This document shows positions 6,123-16,378 of a DNA stretch of 60,276 nucleotides, piece after piece. A model generated the notes under the pieces. It was not told the DNA's origin. It ran no database searches and saw only the letters and a program-made list of their open reading frames with translations. Where the stretch lies: assembly GCA_029974315.1 (NCBI GenBank), contig JARKSE010000182.1, positions 1 through 60,276 on the forward strand, in the 5' to 3' direction. The stretch is from Paludibacteraceae bacterium (GTDB lineage Bacteria > Bacteroidota > Bacteroidia > Bacteroidales > Paludibacteraceae). The translations under genes were made by a program, and so were the position numbers. Position 1 is the stretch's first letter; each line of letters begins with the position of its first letter.

Positions 6123-8738
6123 TTAATGGCGATAAGCCACAACTAACTTATATAACTTATTATTAAAATCCGATGCTTCGTTCAAATCGCTAATAGAAAG
6201 ATGCATACGATAACTCCAAAAATGGTGCGGATTACTCGGATCATTGATACGTTCAGCATGAACATCAGGCAAACGTAATCGAGCACTTATGGCCAAATAG
6301 TCTTGTAACGGTAATATCACCCACATGCCATTGGCTTGTAGTTGTTGACTGATAATTTGTTCCGCCAAATCTGTAGTGCATTCTGTTGGAGCAACACCTT
6401 TATTAAGCAAAACACTGGTATAATAACGCTGCGTTGATTCGGGATTTTCACTCCACCAACCTCGCAACGTGGACATATCATGTGTACCTGTACTACAAAC
6501 TGATAAATACGGAGTTTCATGCGGTAAAACAAATTCCGCAGCTGGATTTTTAGGCATACGCTGAATCTCTAAACTTAAAATTTGAAGCGTATCCATCACC
6601 TCTGGAACACAAGCTGGTACCATACCTAAATCTTCACCACACACAAGCATATTAGTTGTACTTAACAATTTTGGAAGCTTCATCATAGCTTGTTGTTTCC
6701 AAAATTCGGTGTGACGATGATAATAAAAATCCTCATACAAACGATTTAAAATGTCTTTTAAGGAATTATCAAGCGTTTTGAACAGGTGCGATTTCTGAAT
6801 TGTAATACGTGGATGATAGCTGTTTTTACGATAGGCATCCTCTATAAAAAGCACTTCTGTGTGCAACTCCAACAAACCTTTTAACAACGACCTTTTTTCA
6901 GAAGTCAACTTATGGGTATCAAAATAGTGTTGTACTTTTTGCTGCGTATCAAATCGCGCTTTAAATTGATAAACACCAGCACGTTTTACATCTAAAAAAT
7001 TTGCCACAACAAACTGCTTTTGTTCACCAAAAAATTCAATCAATAACTCTTCTGTAATATATGGAGTAAGGAATTTATCGGCATCAAAATGAATTCCGTA
7101 AGACTCTATTTCTGAAATAGATAAAGGCAAAGCAGGATTAAAATATCCTAACAATCCCCACACGGCAGATTTTGGAATTTCCCAAATGCGGAAAAAACCT
7201 AAAATATGATCTATACGATACGCATCGAAATAATGAGCCATATTTTGAAAACGGTTTTTCCACCAACTAAAACCATCCTTGGACATTTCTTGCCAATTAT
7301 ACGTTGGGAAACCCCAATTTTGTCCTGTTACCGAAAAATCATCGGGTGGTGCACCTGCCTGTTTATCCAAATGGAATAGACGTGGATACATCCATGCATC
7401 AACACTATTAGGACTGATTCCAATAGGTAAATCACCCTTAAAAACAACACCTTTGGCGTGTGCATAATCACGTACTTCGGTAAGTTGACGCGCTAAATGA
7501 TACTGCACAAAATAATATATTGAAATGGTGTCAAAATGCTTATTAGCAAATATTTGAACCGCTTTTTTATCGTAGGTTGATAAACGTACCCACTGACGAA
7601 AATTAGATGTCCCAAACTCATCGCGTAAGGCACTAAAAACAGCATAAGGAACTAGCCAAGATTCATTAGCTTTAAAGAATTTTTGATAGTCTTGAGTGGC
7701 AAACAAAGCCGACGATTCCTGTGTAAAAACAACCTTTAAATATTCCCATTTCAAGCGATTAACAGCTGCATAATCTACAAACGACTTAGCATTTAACAAC
7801 TTTCCTTCTGCTTCAAATTTAGCTAACCGTTTTTTATCTTTAAGTATACCAACGCCTCTCATATTAAGGTACATGGGATGTAGCGCATAAACAGAATTAG
7901 TACTATAAGGATAAGAATCAGCGTCTGTTTTGGCATTTGTCGTATCATTAATAGGCAAAATTTGAATCAACGTTTGTCCTGTCTGCTCTGCCCAATCAAC
8001 CATCTCTTTTAAGTCATAAAACTCGCCTACGCCCCAATCTTTTTCACTACGTAACGAAAATACAGGAATAGCTACACCAACACCTTTCCAGCGAAATGTT
8101 TGCCGAAATGATTGTGTTATCATTGTAGAAGTTGTCATTTCAGGCAAACGACGATTTTCGCCCTCTTCCCAACGCACAATGGCACGCGTGTTCAAATCAT
8201 ATATAACAAACTTATATTCAGATCCTTGTAGTGTTTTATCTAATTTTAAAACAACAAACCAATTGGCATTATCAGCATATTGCATTTCCACTAAATTTGA
8301 CGCATTCCACTCGCCAATTAATGGATGTGAACCTAAAATTGCCACACCTTGATGCGACTCAACTGCAGGCGCATTTACAAGCAACAACGAAGTAGATTGG
8401 GATAATTTTGGTAGTTGTTTAGCTTCATGAAAACAGAGACTATCCAGAAATGGTGTCGTACGAAATACGTAGGAGATATTTTTAGCTTGAAACGTATCAT
8501 GTACAGTTAAGTTTCCTACAAAAGCAGGTAACACACGCTCTACCGGCGATTCTTCAATCAGTGATTTATCTGGATTTTGAATATAATAACGATAGGTTAT
8601 AGGCGATTTAGACGTAATATCCAACTCACTATACCACAAGCCATTTACCATATAGCACATTGGCACAACAGTTTCGCCCACAGCGAGGAACAAATCCTGA
8701 CCAAAATACGTTTGACAAACTACATAAAACTTAACCAT
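6123..8738 (-). CDS. malQ: 4-alpha-glucanotransferase (amylomaltase) with tandem CBM20 domains
   Basis: Transfers alpha-1,4-glucan chains in maltodextrin and glycogen metabolism, in the cytoplasm. At 871 residues it is longer than E. coli MalQ: two starch-binding CBM20-like domains occupy about residues 1-100 and 125-215, then a GH77 catalytic domain. Catalytic landmarks are DAYRIDHILGFFR (nucleophile Asp), VCGEDLGM (acid/base Glu) and STGTHDMSTLRGWW (transition-state Asp). GH77 insertions such as VLPHETPYLSVCSTGTHD are intact. The CBM20-CBM20-GH77 layout resembles plant DPE2 and the Bacteroidales enzyme. It has no signal peptide, so it acts on internal glucans. It sits between the TPR gene and a secreted protein with short gaps, suggesting one transcript. 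Confidence 0.93.
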   Translation of the reverse strand: MVKFYVVCQTYFGQDLFLAVGETVVPMCYMVNGLWYSELDITSKSPITYRYYIQNPDKSLIEESPVERVLPAFVGNLTVHDTFQAKNISYVFRTTPFLDSLCFHEAKQLPKLSQSTSLLLVNAPAVESHQGVAILGSHPLIGEWNASNLVEMQYADNANWFVVLKLDKTLQGSEYKFVIYDLNTRAIVRWEEGENRRLPEMTTSTMITQSFRQTFRWKGVGVAIPVFSLRSEKDWGVGEFYDLKEMVDWAEQTGQTLIQILPINDTTNAKTDADSYPYSTNSVYALHPMYLNMRGVGILKDKKRLAKFEAEGKLLNAKSFVDYAAVNRLKWEYLKVVFTQESSALFATQDYQKFFKANESWLVPYAVFSALRDEFGTSNFRQWVRLSTYDKKAVQIFANKHFDTISIYYFVQYHLARQLTEVRDYAHAKGVVFKGDLPIGISPNSVDAWMYPRLFHLDKQAGAPPDDFSVTGQNWGFPTYNWQEMSKDGFSWWKNRFQNMAHYFDAYRIDHILGFFRIWEIPKSAVWGLLGYFNPALPLSISEIESYGIHFDADKFLTPYITEELLIEFFGEQKQFVVANFLDVKRAGVYQFKARFDTQQKVQHYFDTHKLTSEKRSLLKGLLELHTEVLFIEDAYRKNSYHPRITIQKSHLFKTLDNSLKDILNRLYEDFYYHRHTEFWKQQAMMKLPKLLSTTNMLVCGEDLGMVPACVPEVMDTLQILSLEIQRMPKNPAAEFVLPHETPYLSVCSTGTHDMSTLRGWWSENPESTQRYYTSVLLNKGVAPTECTTDLAEQIISQQLQANGMWVILPLQDYLAISARLRLPDVHAERINDPSNPHHFWSYRMHLSISDLNEASDFNNKLYKLVVAYRH

Positions 8739-8780
8739 AATCCCTTGATATTTAGTATAAAATATTTAATTCAATTATAT

Positions 8781-10778
8781 TTAATCACGCAAACGTTTCA
8801 AATAGTTATACGCCTGATACATCCCCAATTCTCCTGCTTTACTCAAATCGCTCATGCCTTTTTGAGTTTCGCCTACAAATATATACGTTAAACCACGATT
8901 AAAATAGGCTTCAGCAAACTCGTTATCAATGGCAATTGCTTTAGAATAATTTTGAATTGCCGCTTTAAAATCTTTCTGAACCGACAGCACATTACCACGA
9001 TTAAACCAAGCAAATGAAAAATCAGGAGCTAAATCGATAGCTCTATCATAGTCGCGCATAATCATTTCAAAATCATGAGCATAGGCTTTCTCTAAATCTT
9101 TTCTTTGTTCCCAATTTACATCTAGATTTGAACTTTCACTAATTTTGAATTCAAGCTCTTTAAATCGAATATTTGCTCGTGAAAAATAAGCTAAAGAATG
9201 TTCTGAATCGTAATAAATTGCCCTGGTAAAATCGGCAATAGCACTCGAAAAATCCTGAACTAAGGCATAATCAATACCACGAGCAATGTACAAATTAGCG
9301 TTAGTTTGATACACCTCCACACGTTTAGACAGTTCATCTATCGACTTGAAATGATAATTGATGAGTTGTGTATTCAAAGGCATTTCTCGATTAACCATTT
9401 TCACTTTACCTGAAAATAAGCGTGTGTCGTTTAATACTGACACCAAAGGGCTATAACGCTCACCCTTACGAACTAAATCTTCTTTTTGGTAATACGACAA
9501 TACAAAGTTTTTCTCACTAATCACTGTCCTATCTTCATTTTGTATAGAACCTCTAATAGACTCTGTGGTAGAATTTGTTACTACTGACGTACCCCTAAAT
9601 AAGCGTGTTTTAACTTTAACAAATGACTCTTCTGTCGCTATATTGGGTGTTATGGCTAATTGTTTTTGAACAGTATCAAGTTGCTTGTTTTTAGCTGCTA
9701 CTATTAGTTTCTCTGCTTTCTCATAATCATCGAAAGCGGCTCGTTTTTTCCCCATTTTTTCATAAACACGCGAGCGACCATAATAAGCAGGTACAAAAGT
9801 TGGGTATTTAGCAATAATTGTAGAAAAATCCTGTTCAGCAGCTTTCCAATCATACAATTCGGAAAACAGCAAAGCCCGTTGATAAACAGCACTTGGATAA
9901 TCGGGATTGCGATCAATCAACGTAGTTAAGTCCGCCACAGCATTATTTAAATCGCCCACCTCGGCACGTAAAAGCGATCTATTAAATAGAGCCGTTTCAT
10001 TTGTTGGCTCAAGCGAAATCGCTTTATCATAATCAGTCAAAGCACCACGATAATTTTTTATCTGATAATTCAAAATCCCCCGATTTATGTGGTAGCCAGC
10101 ATTGCGCGCACCTAACTGAATAGCTTTATTGTAATCGGCCAAAGCACCAGAGTTATCATTAAGTTGAAGTTTTACCAAAGCGCGAGCACCCCAAGCATCA
10201 AAATTCAAGCTATCATTTACCACTAAATTATCAAAAACTTGTAAGGCTTCTGCTGTATCTTTTTTGAGCAATAAAATGCGCCCACGTTCAAACATCAAGT
10301 CAGTAACATTTTTATTGCGACGTAGCAAAGTATCCACATCTGCCAAAGCCTTATCATACTGTTCTGATTGCAAATAAGCTTCTACACGATTGATGGTGTA
10401 AATCACATTTTCAGGACTAAATTCTAATGCTTTAGAAAAATCTTCTTGTGCATCAATAACTTTACCCAGTCGCATACGCACAAAACCACGTGCATAAAAC
10501 GCCTGAGGCATAAAGGGATTTCTATCAATTACCTCATTACAGTCGTTTTCAGCTCCAGCATAATCTTCAAGCTGAATTTTGGCAATAGCACGGTAAAAAT
10601 AGGGTTCTACAAGGTATGGTTTTACCTTGATAATTTGATTAAAATATTGAATAGAAAGTACGTAATCCTCAAAATACAACGCATTGCGTCCAATGACCAG
10701 CATGCGGTCAGTATTCAATTGCCCCATCGCAAAAAATGCCCGAATACAAAATAATACAATGAGGAGATATCTACGCAT
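8781..10778 (-). CDS. Secreted tetratricopeptide-repeat protein
   Basis: 665 residues with a signal peptide (YLLIVLFCIRAFFAMGQ) and about a dozen TPR units, for example YFEDYVLSIQYFNQIIKVKP, and near the end WFNRGNVLSVQKDFKAAIQ and YFNRGLTYIFVGETQKGM. A non-repeat segment of about 130 residues (roughly 360-490) splits two TPR blocks. TPR arrays bind peptides or partner proteins; this one would work in the periplasm or at the outer membrane. The partner cannot be told from the sequence. It is 32 bases after dapA and 42 before malQ. The protein recalls uncharacterised TPR proteins found throughout Bacteroidales. Confidence 0.85.
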   Translation of the reverse strand: MRRYLLIVLFCIRAFFAMGQLNTDRMLVIGRNALYFEDYVLSIQYFNQIIKVKPYLVEPYFYRAIAKIQLEDYAGAENDCNEVIDRNPFMPQAFYARGFVRMRLGKVIDAQEDFSKALEFSPENVIYTINRVEAYLQSEQYDKALADVDTLLRRNKNVTDLMFERGRILLLKKDTAEALQVFDNLVVNDSLNFDAWGARALVKLQLNDNSGALADYNKAIQLGARNAGYHINRGILNYQIKNYRGALTDYDKAISLEPTNETALFNRSLLRAEVGDLNNAVADLTTLIDRNPDYPSAVYQRALLFSELYDWKAAEQDFSTIIAKYPTFVPAYYGRSRVYEKMGKKRAAFDDYEKAEKLIVAAKNKQLDTVQKQLAITPNIATEESFVKVKTRLFRGTSVVTNSTTESIRGSIQNEDRTVISEKNFVLSYYQKEDLVRKGERYSPLVSVLNDTRLFSGKVKMVNREMPLNTQLINYHFKSIDELSKRVEVYQTNANLYIARGIDYALVQDFSSAIADFTRAIYYDSEHSLAYFSRANIRFKELEFKISESSNLDVNWEQRKDLEKAYAHDFEMIMRDYDRAIDLAPDFSFAWFNRGNVLSVQKDFKAAIQNYSKAIAIDNEFAEAYFNRGLTYIFVGETQKGMSDLSKAGELGMYQAYNYLKRLRD

Positions 10779-10810
10779 AAATTGATTTAAAATAAAGAGC
10801 TACTAGAGTT

Positions 10811-11707
10811 TTATTTTTCCAATAGCCTAATTTGATCTAAAACTTGACGCATCCGTTCAGTGGTTTTTAATGTCGTAGGCACTAACGGAAGACGCAATTC
10901 ATTTTCTATAAATCCCATCATGGATAACATACTTTTTACACCCGCAGGATTACCATCAACAAAGAGCAGCTCCATCAATTCAGTAAAACGATAGTGAATT
11001 TCACGAGCACCAGCTAAATCGCTTCGCATAGCTAAACGCACCATACGACTAAATTCACGTGGGAATGCGTTGCCAATCACAGAAATAACGCCTACAGCAC
11101 CCAGCGTAATAAGCGGGAATGTAACACCGTCATCACCCGAAATGACCATAAAATGATTGGGTTTATTTTTTATAATTTCATCAATTTGAGCAAAATTACC
11201 CGACGCCTCTTTTACGCCTACAACATTAGGAAATTCATTGGCTAAGCGCAAAACAGTTTCAGCTTTCATATTCACTCCTGTTCGCCCTGGAACATTGTAC
11301 AACACGATGGGCGTATTTGTAGCTTGAGCAATCGCTTTATAGTGTTGATAAATACCCTCTTGCGACGGTTTGTTGTAATAAGGTACTACGGATAAAACTG
11401 CATCAATTTGCGACAAATCAGTTGTTTTAATTTTCTCAACCACCGTGCGCGTATTATTACCACCAATACCCATAACCACAGGCAAACGTTTATTATTTTT
11501 GGCAATTACCACACGGGCTATTTCGTATTTTTCATCTTCGGTTAATGTCGGAGTTTCAGATGTTGTTCCTAAAATGACCAAGTAGTCAGTACCATTTTCA
11601 ATTTGATACTCCACCAAGCGTTCTAATGCCTGAAAATCAACAGAACCATCTTTTTTAAACGGAGTAACGAGGGCAACCCCCATACCCATCAATTTATTTG
11701 TTAACAT
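10811..11707 (-). CDS. dapA: 4-hydroxy-tetrahydrodipicolinate synthase
   Basis: Condenses pyruvate with aspartate semialdehyde, the first step of the lysine/diaminopimelate branch. The TIM-barrel motifs are clear: LGTTSETPTL near residue 46, VLYNVPGRTGVN (catalytic Tyr), VVGVKEASGNF (Schiff-base Lys) and the ISGDDGVTFPLITLGAVG segment. The length of 298 is usual. The enzyme supplies meso-DAP for peptidoglycan. It lies 15 bases after the DUF6913 gene and 32 before the TPR gene, in the middle of the ligA transcript. Confidence 0.96.
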   Translation of the reverse strand: MLTNKLMGMGVALVTPFKKDGSVDFQALERLVEYQIENGTDYLVILGTTSETPTLTEDEKYEIARVVIAKNNKRLPVVMGIGGNNTRTVVEKIKTTDLSQIDAVLSVVPYYNKPSQEGIYQHYKAIAQATNTPIVLYNVPGRTGVNMKAETVLRLANEFPNVVGVKEASGNFAQIDEIIKNKPNHFMVISGDDGVTFPLITLGAVGVISVIGNAFPREFSRMVRLAMRSDLAGAREIHYRFTELMELLFVDGNPAGVKSMLSMMGFIENELRLPLVPTTLKTTERMRQVLDQIRLLEK

Positions 11708-11722
11708 AAAACTATAAGTTTA

Positions 11723-12310
11723 TTATTGATTAGCCGCTGTTATCGACTTTAAATAGTGTAAAATTTCACGCCAAAGTTCCTTCTCTTCCTCGTACAAAAA
11801 TTGAACCGAACTGTCTAATTTATCATCTTCGACCACCTCTTTTTTAGGCATTTTTACTGCGAAATCAATTAAAGCAAATTCGCTGATAGCACCACCCACC
11901 TTACAAGCAGCGTTGGTATGCAACAACACATATTGTAAAGGCTGGCAATAATTGATAGTAAGGTCAATAACTAAATCGAATTGATCCTCCTCCAATAGTT
12001 GTAACAAAGACTCATTGGGTTGATAAAAAAAGTTGACGCTTTTTAAATCCAACATCGTGAACTTGTTTGTTGATGAAGATATTGCCATTTTTTTTGACAC
12101 AAATCCATAAACAGACACACGTTTCCCATCAGATGTAAGTGTACGAATTACTTCTGATATAAAGTTGCGATTTTCAGTCGGTTCACTCTCATACAACACT
12201 AATACAGATCGAGCATGCTCATAATCGACATATTTTTTATTGCATTCAACTCGCTTATTGAATTGCTTCACATGATAGGCAAAAACCTTACGACGTAAAT
12301 AGTTAAACAT
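11723..12310 (-). CDS. DUF6913-like conserved Bacteroidetes protein
   Basis: A 195-residue soluble protein starting MFNYLRRKVFAYHVKQFN, without signal peptide. Visible blocks are ARSVLVLYESEP, a segment FDLVIDLTINYCQPLQYVL, and an acidic C-terminus. I recall this as the family DUF6913, conserved next to ligA and dapA in Bacteroidales, with no known function. The Rossmann-like alternation of beta strands (VLVLYE, VSVYGF, LVIDLT) hints at a nucleotide or sugar-nucleotide fold, but this is a guess. It is 25 bases after ligA. Confidence 0.7.
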   Translation of the reverse strand: MFNYLRRKVFAYHVKQFNKRVECNKKYVDYEHARSVLVLYESEPTENRNFISEVIRTLTSDGKRVSVYGFVSKKMAISSSTNKFTMLDLKSVNFFYQPNESLLQLLEEDQFDLVIDLTINYCQPLQYVLLHTNAACKVGGAISEFALIDFAVKMPKKEVVEDDKLDSSVQFLYEEEKELWREILHYLKSITAANQ

Positions 12311-12335
12311 AAATATATAATATTTTCAAATTTGT

Positions 12336-14345
12336 TTACTTAACATTTGGATCTGCAATTAGGCGAAAAAACTCCTCTTCATTGATAATTTTGACACCTA
12401 ATTTTTGTGCCTTTTCGAGTTTGGCTGGTCCCATATTATCGCCTGCTAAAATATAATCAGTTTTAGTCGATACTGAGCCCACATTTTTACCACCGTGCTG
12501 CTCTATCAGCAACTTATATTCATCGCGCGAATGATGTAAAAAAGTACCGCTAATTACAATAGACAAACCGTTTAGTGCTTCTGACAAAGGTAAATTAGTC
12601 TCTTCCATTTCAAACGTGAGTCCAGCTTGTTTTAAACGCGCAATCAACTCTTGATGTTCTGGTTTTTCAAAATATGTTTTCACACTTTGAGCTATACGTT
12701 CACCTATTTCATCAACAGTAACTAATTCCTCCAACGTAGCGTGTTCTAATGCCTCGATAGAATGAAAAGCGGTAGCCAATTTTTTGGCTACAGTTTCGCC
12801 TACATAACGAATGCCTAAAGCAAACAAAACACGAGTAAACGGCACTTGTTTTGAAGCAATGATCGCCTCTTTTATATTTTGTGCCGATCTATTACCTAAT
12901 CGTTCTAAACGAGCCAAATCGGGTACTTTTAATTCATAAATATCAGCAACATTACGCAATAATCCATTGTCGTAAAGCAGAGCTATTGTTTCTGTGCCCA
13001 GCCCTTCGATATTCATCGCTTTGCGGCTAACAAAATGTTCTATTTTGCCTTTTATTTGAGGCGGACAGCCATCTTCATTGGGACAATAATGCGCTGCTTC
13101 ACCCTCATCACGTATCAACGTAGAACCACACTCGGGACAAGTTTTAATAAACTGAACCTTATCACTAATTAAAACACGTGCATCAATATCAACAGCGGTT
13201 ATTTTGGGAATGATCTCCCCACCTTTTTCTACAAAAACCATATCCCCAATGTGCAAATCAAGCCCTTCAATGATATCAGCATTATGCAAAGAAGCCCGTT
13301 TGACAACCGTTCCCGAAAGTTGAACAGGATCTAAATTAGCTACAGGCGTAATAGCTCCGGTTCGTCCCACTTGATAGCTCACAGAATTGAGGCGTGTTGA
13401 AGCTTTTTCCGCTTGAAATTTGTAGGCAATAGCCCAACGTGGTGATTTAGCAGTATAACCTAAGTTCTTCTGTTGTAATAAGTTGTTTATTTTTATTACA
13501 ATACCATCAGTAGCTACAGGTAAATTTTTACGCTCATTATCCCAATAGTCGATATACGCCAAAACTTCATCGAGTGACGCACATTTTTTCATTGCTGGCG
13601 ATATCTTAAATCCCCATTCTGCAGCTTTTCTAATATTTTCATAATGACCATCCATAGGTAAATGGTCGCCCAACATATAATACAAATAAGCATCCAATTT
13701 ACGACGTGCTACTTCAGCAGAATTTTGTAATTTGAGCGTTCCGCTAGCAGCATTACGTGGATTTGCAAATAGTGGTTCTTCTTGTGCTTCACGCTCACGA
13801 TTCAACGACTCAAAAACGTCCCAAGGCATTAAAATTTCTCCACGAATTTCGAATTTTGAAGGAAAATCGCCATGTAATTTCAACGGAATCGTTTGAATTG
13901 TACGCACATTAGCTGTGACATCGTCACCTTGAACTCCATCACCTCGTGTTACAGCTCGTACTAAAGAGCCATTTTCATAGGTCAGTGATATAGAAGTACC
14001 ATCATATTTTAACTCGCACACTACTTCAAAGTCATCATTGAGTGCTTTGCGTACACGTTCATAAAACTCAGCAACTTCACCGGCGGAATAGGTATTGGAA
14101 AGTGACAACATGGGATACGTATGCGTCACCTGTACAAACGCTTCATTTAAATCGCTTCCTATGCGCTGTGTTGGCGAATTTGGATCAAAATAGTCAGGAT
14201 AATCCGCTTCCAACTTCTGCAATGCGCGCAACTTAGCATCAAATTCAAAATCGCTGATAGTAGGCATATTCAACACATAATAGTTGTAATTATGTATATT
14301 TAGCTCATTTCGAAGTTGTTCTATTTGTTCCCGAGGCGTAGCCAT
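12336..14345 (-). CDS. ligA: NAD+-dependent DNA ligase
   Basis: Seals nicks in duplex DNA in replication and repair. In order: NAD-binding domain Ia ([15 protein letters not shown]), adenylation domain with ELKYDG (active Lys at residue 113), OB fold, a four-Cys zinc finger (CPECGSTL ... YCPNEDGC), helix-hairpin-helix repeats ([21 protein letters not shown]) and a C-terminal BRCT domain ([12 protein letters not shown]). The length of 669 is standard. It is the first gene of the minus-strand set running to 5268 and is divergent from pheS. Confidence 0.97.
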   Translation of the reverse strand: MATPREQIEQLRNELNIHNYNYYVLNMPTISDFEFDAKLRALQKLEADYPDYFDPNSPTQRIGSDLNEAFVQVTHTYPMLSLSNTYSAGEVAEFYERVRKALNDDFEVVCELKYDGTSISLTYENGSLVRAVTRGDGVQGDDVTANVRTIQTIPLKLHGDFPSKFEIRGEILMPWDVFESLNREREAQEEPLFANPRNAASGTLKLQNSAEVARRKLDAYLYYMLGDHLPMDGHYENIRKAAEWGFKISPAMKKCASLDEVLAYIDYWDNERKNLPVATDGIVIKINNLLQQKNLGYTAKSPRWAIAYKFQAEKASTRLNSVSYQVGRTGAITPVANLDPVQLSGTVVKRASLHNADIIEGLDLHIGDMVFVEKGGEIIPKITAVDIDARVLISDKVQFIKTCPECGSTLIRDEGEAAHYCPNEDGCPPQIKGKIEHFVSRKAMNIEGLGTETIALLYDNGLLRNVADIYELKVPDLARLERLGNRSAQNIKEAIIASKQVPFTRVLFALGIRYVGETVAKKLATAFHSIEALEHATLEELVTVDEIGERIAQSVKTYFEKPEHQELIARLKQAGLTFEMEETNLPLSEALNGLSIVISGTFLHHSRDEYKLLIEQHGGKNVGSVSTKTDYILAGDNMGPAKLEKAQKLGVKIINEEEFFRLIADPNVK

Positions 14346-14373
14346 ATTTTAAAGTACCTAATATTTCAATCTA

Positions 14374-14381
14374 CAAAGATA
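14374..14381 (-). promoter_or_regulatory. -7 element of the ligA transcript
   Basis: TATCTTTG on the minus strand matches TAnnTTTG about 30 bases before the ligA ATG. A -33 TTG is not obvious at the usual distance. Confidence 0.5.
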
Positions 14382-14468
14382 GCTATTTTCTTGTAAGAAT
14401 GGTGTAAGAAGTAAAAAAAATAGCTATCAGAACTCACACTATACAAAACTCTCCATAAAGAGCATTTT

Positions 14469-14525
14469 ATATGAAATTCATATCATAAAACACTTGGGAT
14501 TTTAAACAAAAAAACAGTATCTTTG
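14469..14525 (+). promoter_or_regulatory. pheS promoter with upstream 15-bp palindrome
   Basis: TTG (14494-14496) and TATCTTTG (14518-14525) with a 21-base spacer. Just upstream lies the perfect palindrome ATATGAAATTCATAT (14469-14483), a possible operator. The leader of about 95 nt has imperfect inverted arms CTCTTT and AAAGAG (about 14577-14607) but no recognisable T-box or leader peptide. Confidence 0.55.
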
Positions 14526-14626
14526 TGCGTTTGCTTATCATCGAATAAAAGTAGACGTTGTTACTATATTAAATAGCTCTTTTTAAAGAACTTATAGCTT
14601 TTTAAAGAGATACTTTAACTAATGAT

Positions 14627-15637
14627 ATGAAATCAAAAATTGCTCAATTAACAGACGCTGTCAACAATTTCTCAGCTAAAACACGTGAAGAATTAGAAAC
14701 TCTACGAATTCAATACCTCAGTAAGAAAGGAGAAATTTCAGAACTTTTCAACGAATTTCGTACTGTCCCTAACGAGGAAAAACGTGAAATTGGACAGCTT
14801 TTAAATCAGCTACGTGATGCCGCACAAACCAAACTGAATGACTTAAAAGCCTCACTTGAAGCCAGTGCAACTGCATCTGAAAAATTAGATTTAACACGTA
14901 GTGCTGATCCTATCCCATTAGGCACACGTCACCCATTATCATTAGTGAAAACTGAAATTATCGATATTTTTTCACGCATAGGGTTTACTATTGCTGAAGG
15001 TCCTGAAATTGAAGATGATTGGCATGTATTTGGAGCTCTTAATTTTGCGCCAGAACATCCTGCACGCGATATGCAAGACACATTTTTTATTGAAAAAGAT
15101 CCCGATGTATTGCTACGCACACACACATCAAGCGTACAAACACGTGTAATGACTGCTCAAAAACCACCAATTCGTGTCTTATGCCCCGGTCGTGTGTACA
15201 GAAATGAAGCTATTTCGTATCGCGCTCACTGTTTCTTTCATCAAGTAGAAGGACTTTATATCGACAAACATGTTTCCTTTGCCGATTTAAAACAAGCTCT
15301 ACTCTATTTTGCCAAAGAGATGTTTGGCGAACATACTGAAATTCGTTTACGTCCTTCCTATTTTCCTTTTACAGAACCAAGTGCCGAGATGGATATTTCA
15401 TGTAACTTATGCGGTGGCAAAGGTTGTAACTTCTGTAAACATACAGGTTGGGTAGAGATTTTAGGCTGTGGTATGGCTGACCCCAATGTACTCGAATCGT
15501 GTGGTATTGATTCTAAAATCTATTCTGGCTATGCCTTTGGTATGGGTGTAGAGCGTATTACTAACTTAAAATTCCAAGTGAAAGATTTACGCCTATTCTC
15601 AGAAAACGATGTACGTTTTTTACAACAATTTCAATAA
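14627..15637 (+). CDS. pheS: Phenylalanyl-tRNA synthetase alpha subunit
   Basis: Catalytic subunit of the (alpha-beta)2 enzyme that charges tRNA-Phe. An N-terminal coiled-coil (about residues 1-90) is followed by the class II core: HPLSLVKTEIIDIF, GPEIEDDWHVFGALNF (motif 1 area), PARDMQDTFFI, RTHTSSVQ, RPSYFPFTEPSAEMDI and the motif-3 end SGYAFGMGVERI. Length 336 is usual. A Cys-rich loop (CNLCGGKGCNFC) is a known feature of many PheS proteins. pheT is not adjacent, so the beta subunit must be encoded elsewhere. The yciO-like gene follows after 36 bases. Confidence 0.97.
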   Translation: MKSKIAQLTDAVNNFSAKTREELETLRIQYLSKKGEISELFNEFRTVPNEEKREIGQLLNQLRDAAQTKLNDLKASLEASATASEKLDLTRSADPIPLGTRHPLSLVKTEIIDIFSRIGFTIAEGPEIEDDWHVFGALNFAPEHPARDMQDTFFIEKDPDVLLRTHTSSVQTRVMTAQKPPIRVLCPGRVYRNEAISYRAHCFFHQVEGLYIDKHVSFADLKQALLYFAKEMFGEHTEIRLRPSYFPFTEPSAEMDISCNLCGGKGCNFCKHTGWVEILGCGMADPNVLESCGIDSKIYSGYAFGMGVERITNLKFQVKDLRLFSENDVRFLQQFQ

Positions 15638-15673
15638 CTAAAAACAGACAAACTACAATTATTCAACGTATTC

Positions 15674-16276
15674 ATGCTTAAAATTTATCCTGAAAACCCC
15701 AATCCAAAAGCGATTACGCGCGTAGCCGAAATTCTACGCAATGGTGGTATAGTCATCTATCCTACCGATACTGTGTACGCTATAGGATGTGATATTTTTC
15801 AGCCACGTGCCGTTGAAAAAGTATGTAAACTAAGAGGTATAGACCCACAAAAAACTAATTTATCACTTATTTGTTACGACTTAAGCAATATAAGCGAATA
15901 TGCCAAAGTAGATAATGCGACATTTAAATTATTGAAACACAACTTACCTGGCGCTTTTACCTTTATACTTCATGGCAGTAATAAACTACCGAAATTATTT
16001 AAAAATCGTAAAACCGTCGGAATTCGTGTGCCTGATAACAATATCATCAGAGCGTTGGTCAAAGAATTGGGCAATCCTATTCTCACAGCCTCATTGAAGG
16101 ACGAACACAGTATGAGCGAATACGAAACAGATCCTGAATTATTGAAAGAAAAATACAGAAAATCTGTAGATTTAATCATCAATGGCGGTTTTGGTGGTAT
16201 AGTTCCCTCTACTATTGTAGATTGTACGGGCAATGAACCTGTTATTGTACGTGAAGGCGCTGGCGTGCTAGTATAA
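15674..16276 (+). CDS. Sua5/YciO/YrdC family protein, YciO type
   Basis: A 200-residue single-domain YrdC fold: IVIYPTDTVYAIGCDIF (nucleotide/threonine pocket), KVCKLRGIDPQKTNLSLICYDL, LPGAFTFILHG and TVGIRVPDN, ending in STIVDCTG and VIVREGAGVLV. The order and spacing resemble E. coli YciO more than YrdC/TsaC. TsaC-type enzymes make threonylcarbamoyl-AMP for the t6A37 tRNA modification; whether this YciO-like form does so here cannot be told from sequence. No Sua5 C-terminal domain is present. It probably shares the pheS transcript. mtaB in this window adds a methylthio group to t6A, so the cell must have a t6A pathway. Confidence 0.85.
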   Translation: MLKIYPENPNPKAITRVAEILRNGGIVIYPTDTVYAIGCDIFQPRAVEKVCKLRGIDPQKTNLSLICYDLSNISEYAKVDNATFKLLKHNLPGAFTFILHGSNKLPKLFKNRKTVGIRVPDNNIIRALVKELGNPILTASLKDEHSMSEYETDPELLKEKYRKSVDLIINGGFGGIVPSTIVDCTGNEPVIVREGAGVLV

Positions 16277-16328
16277 GTAAAAAAAATAATTTTTATCGCT
16301 AACCAATACGACTCTTTGCTTTTTTTAT

Positions 16329-16336
16329 TATATTTG
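16329..16336 (+). promoter_or_regulatory. Probable -7 element for the 227-aa gene
   Basis: TATATTTG fits TAnnTTTG about 43 bases before the ATG. No clear TTG lies at 19-20 bases. Confidence 0.4.
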
Positions 16337-16378
16337 TGCCTCTAATTTAGCAAGAATAATTATCTAAAATACAAGAAT

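Noticed and set aside
6123-8738. Open frames on the plus strand inside malQ, sprA and other large genes
   Set aside because: They lie opposite clearly coding genes, have no family motif, no promoter and odd composition; they are shadows.
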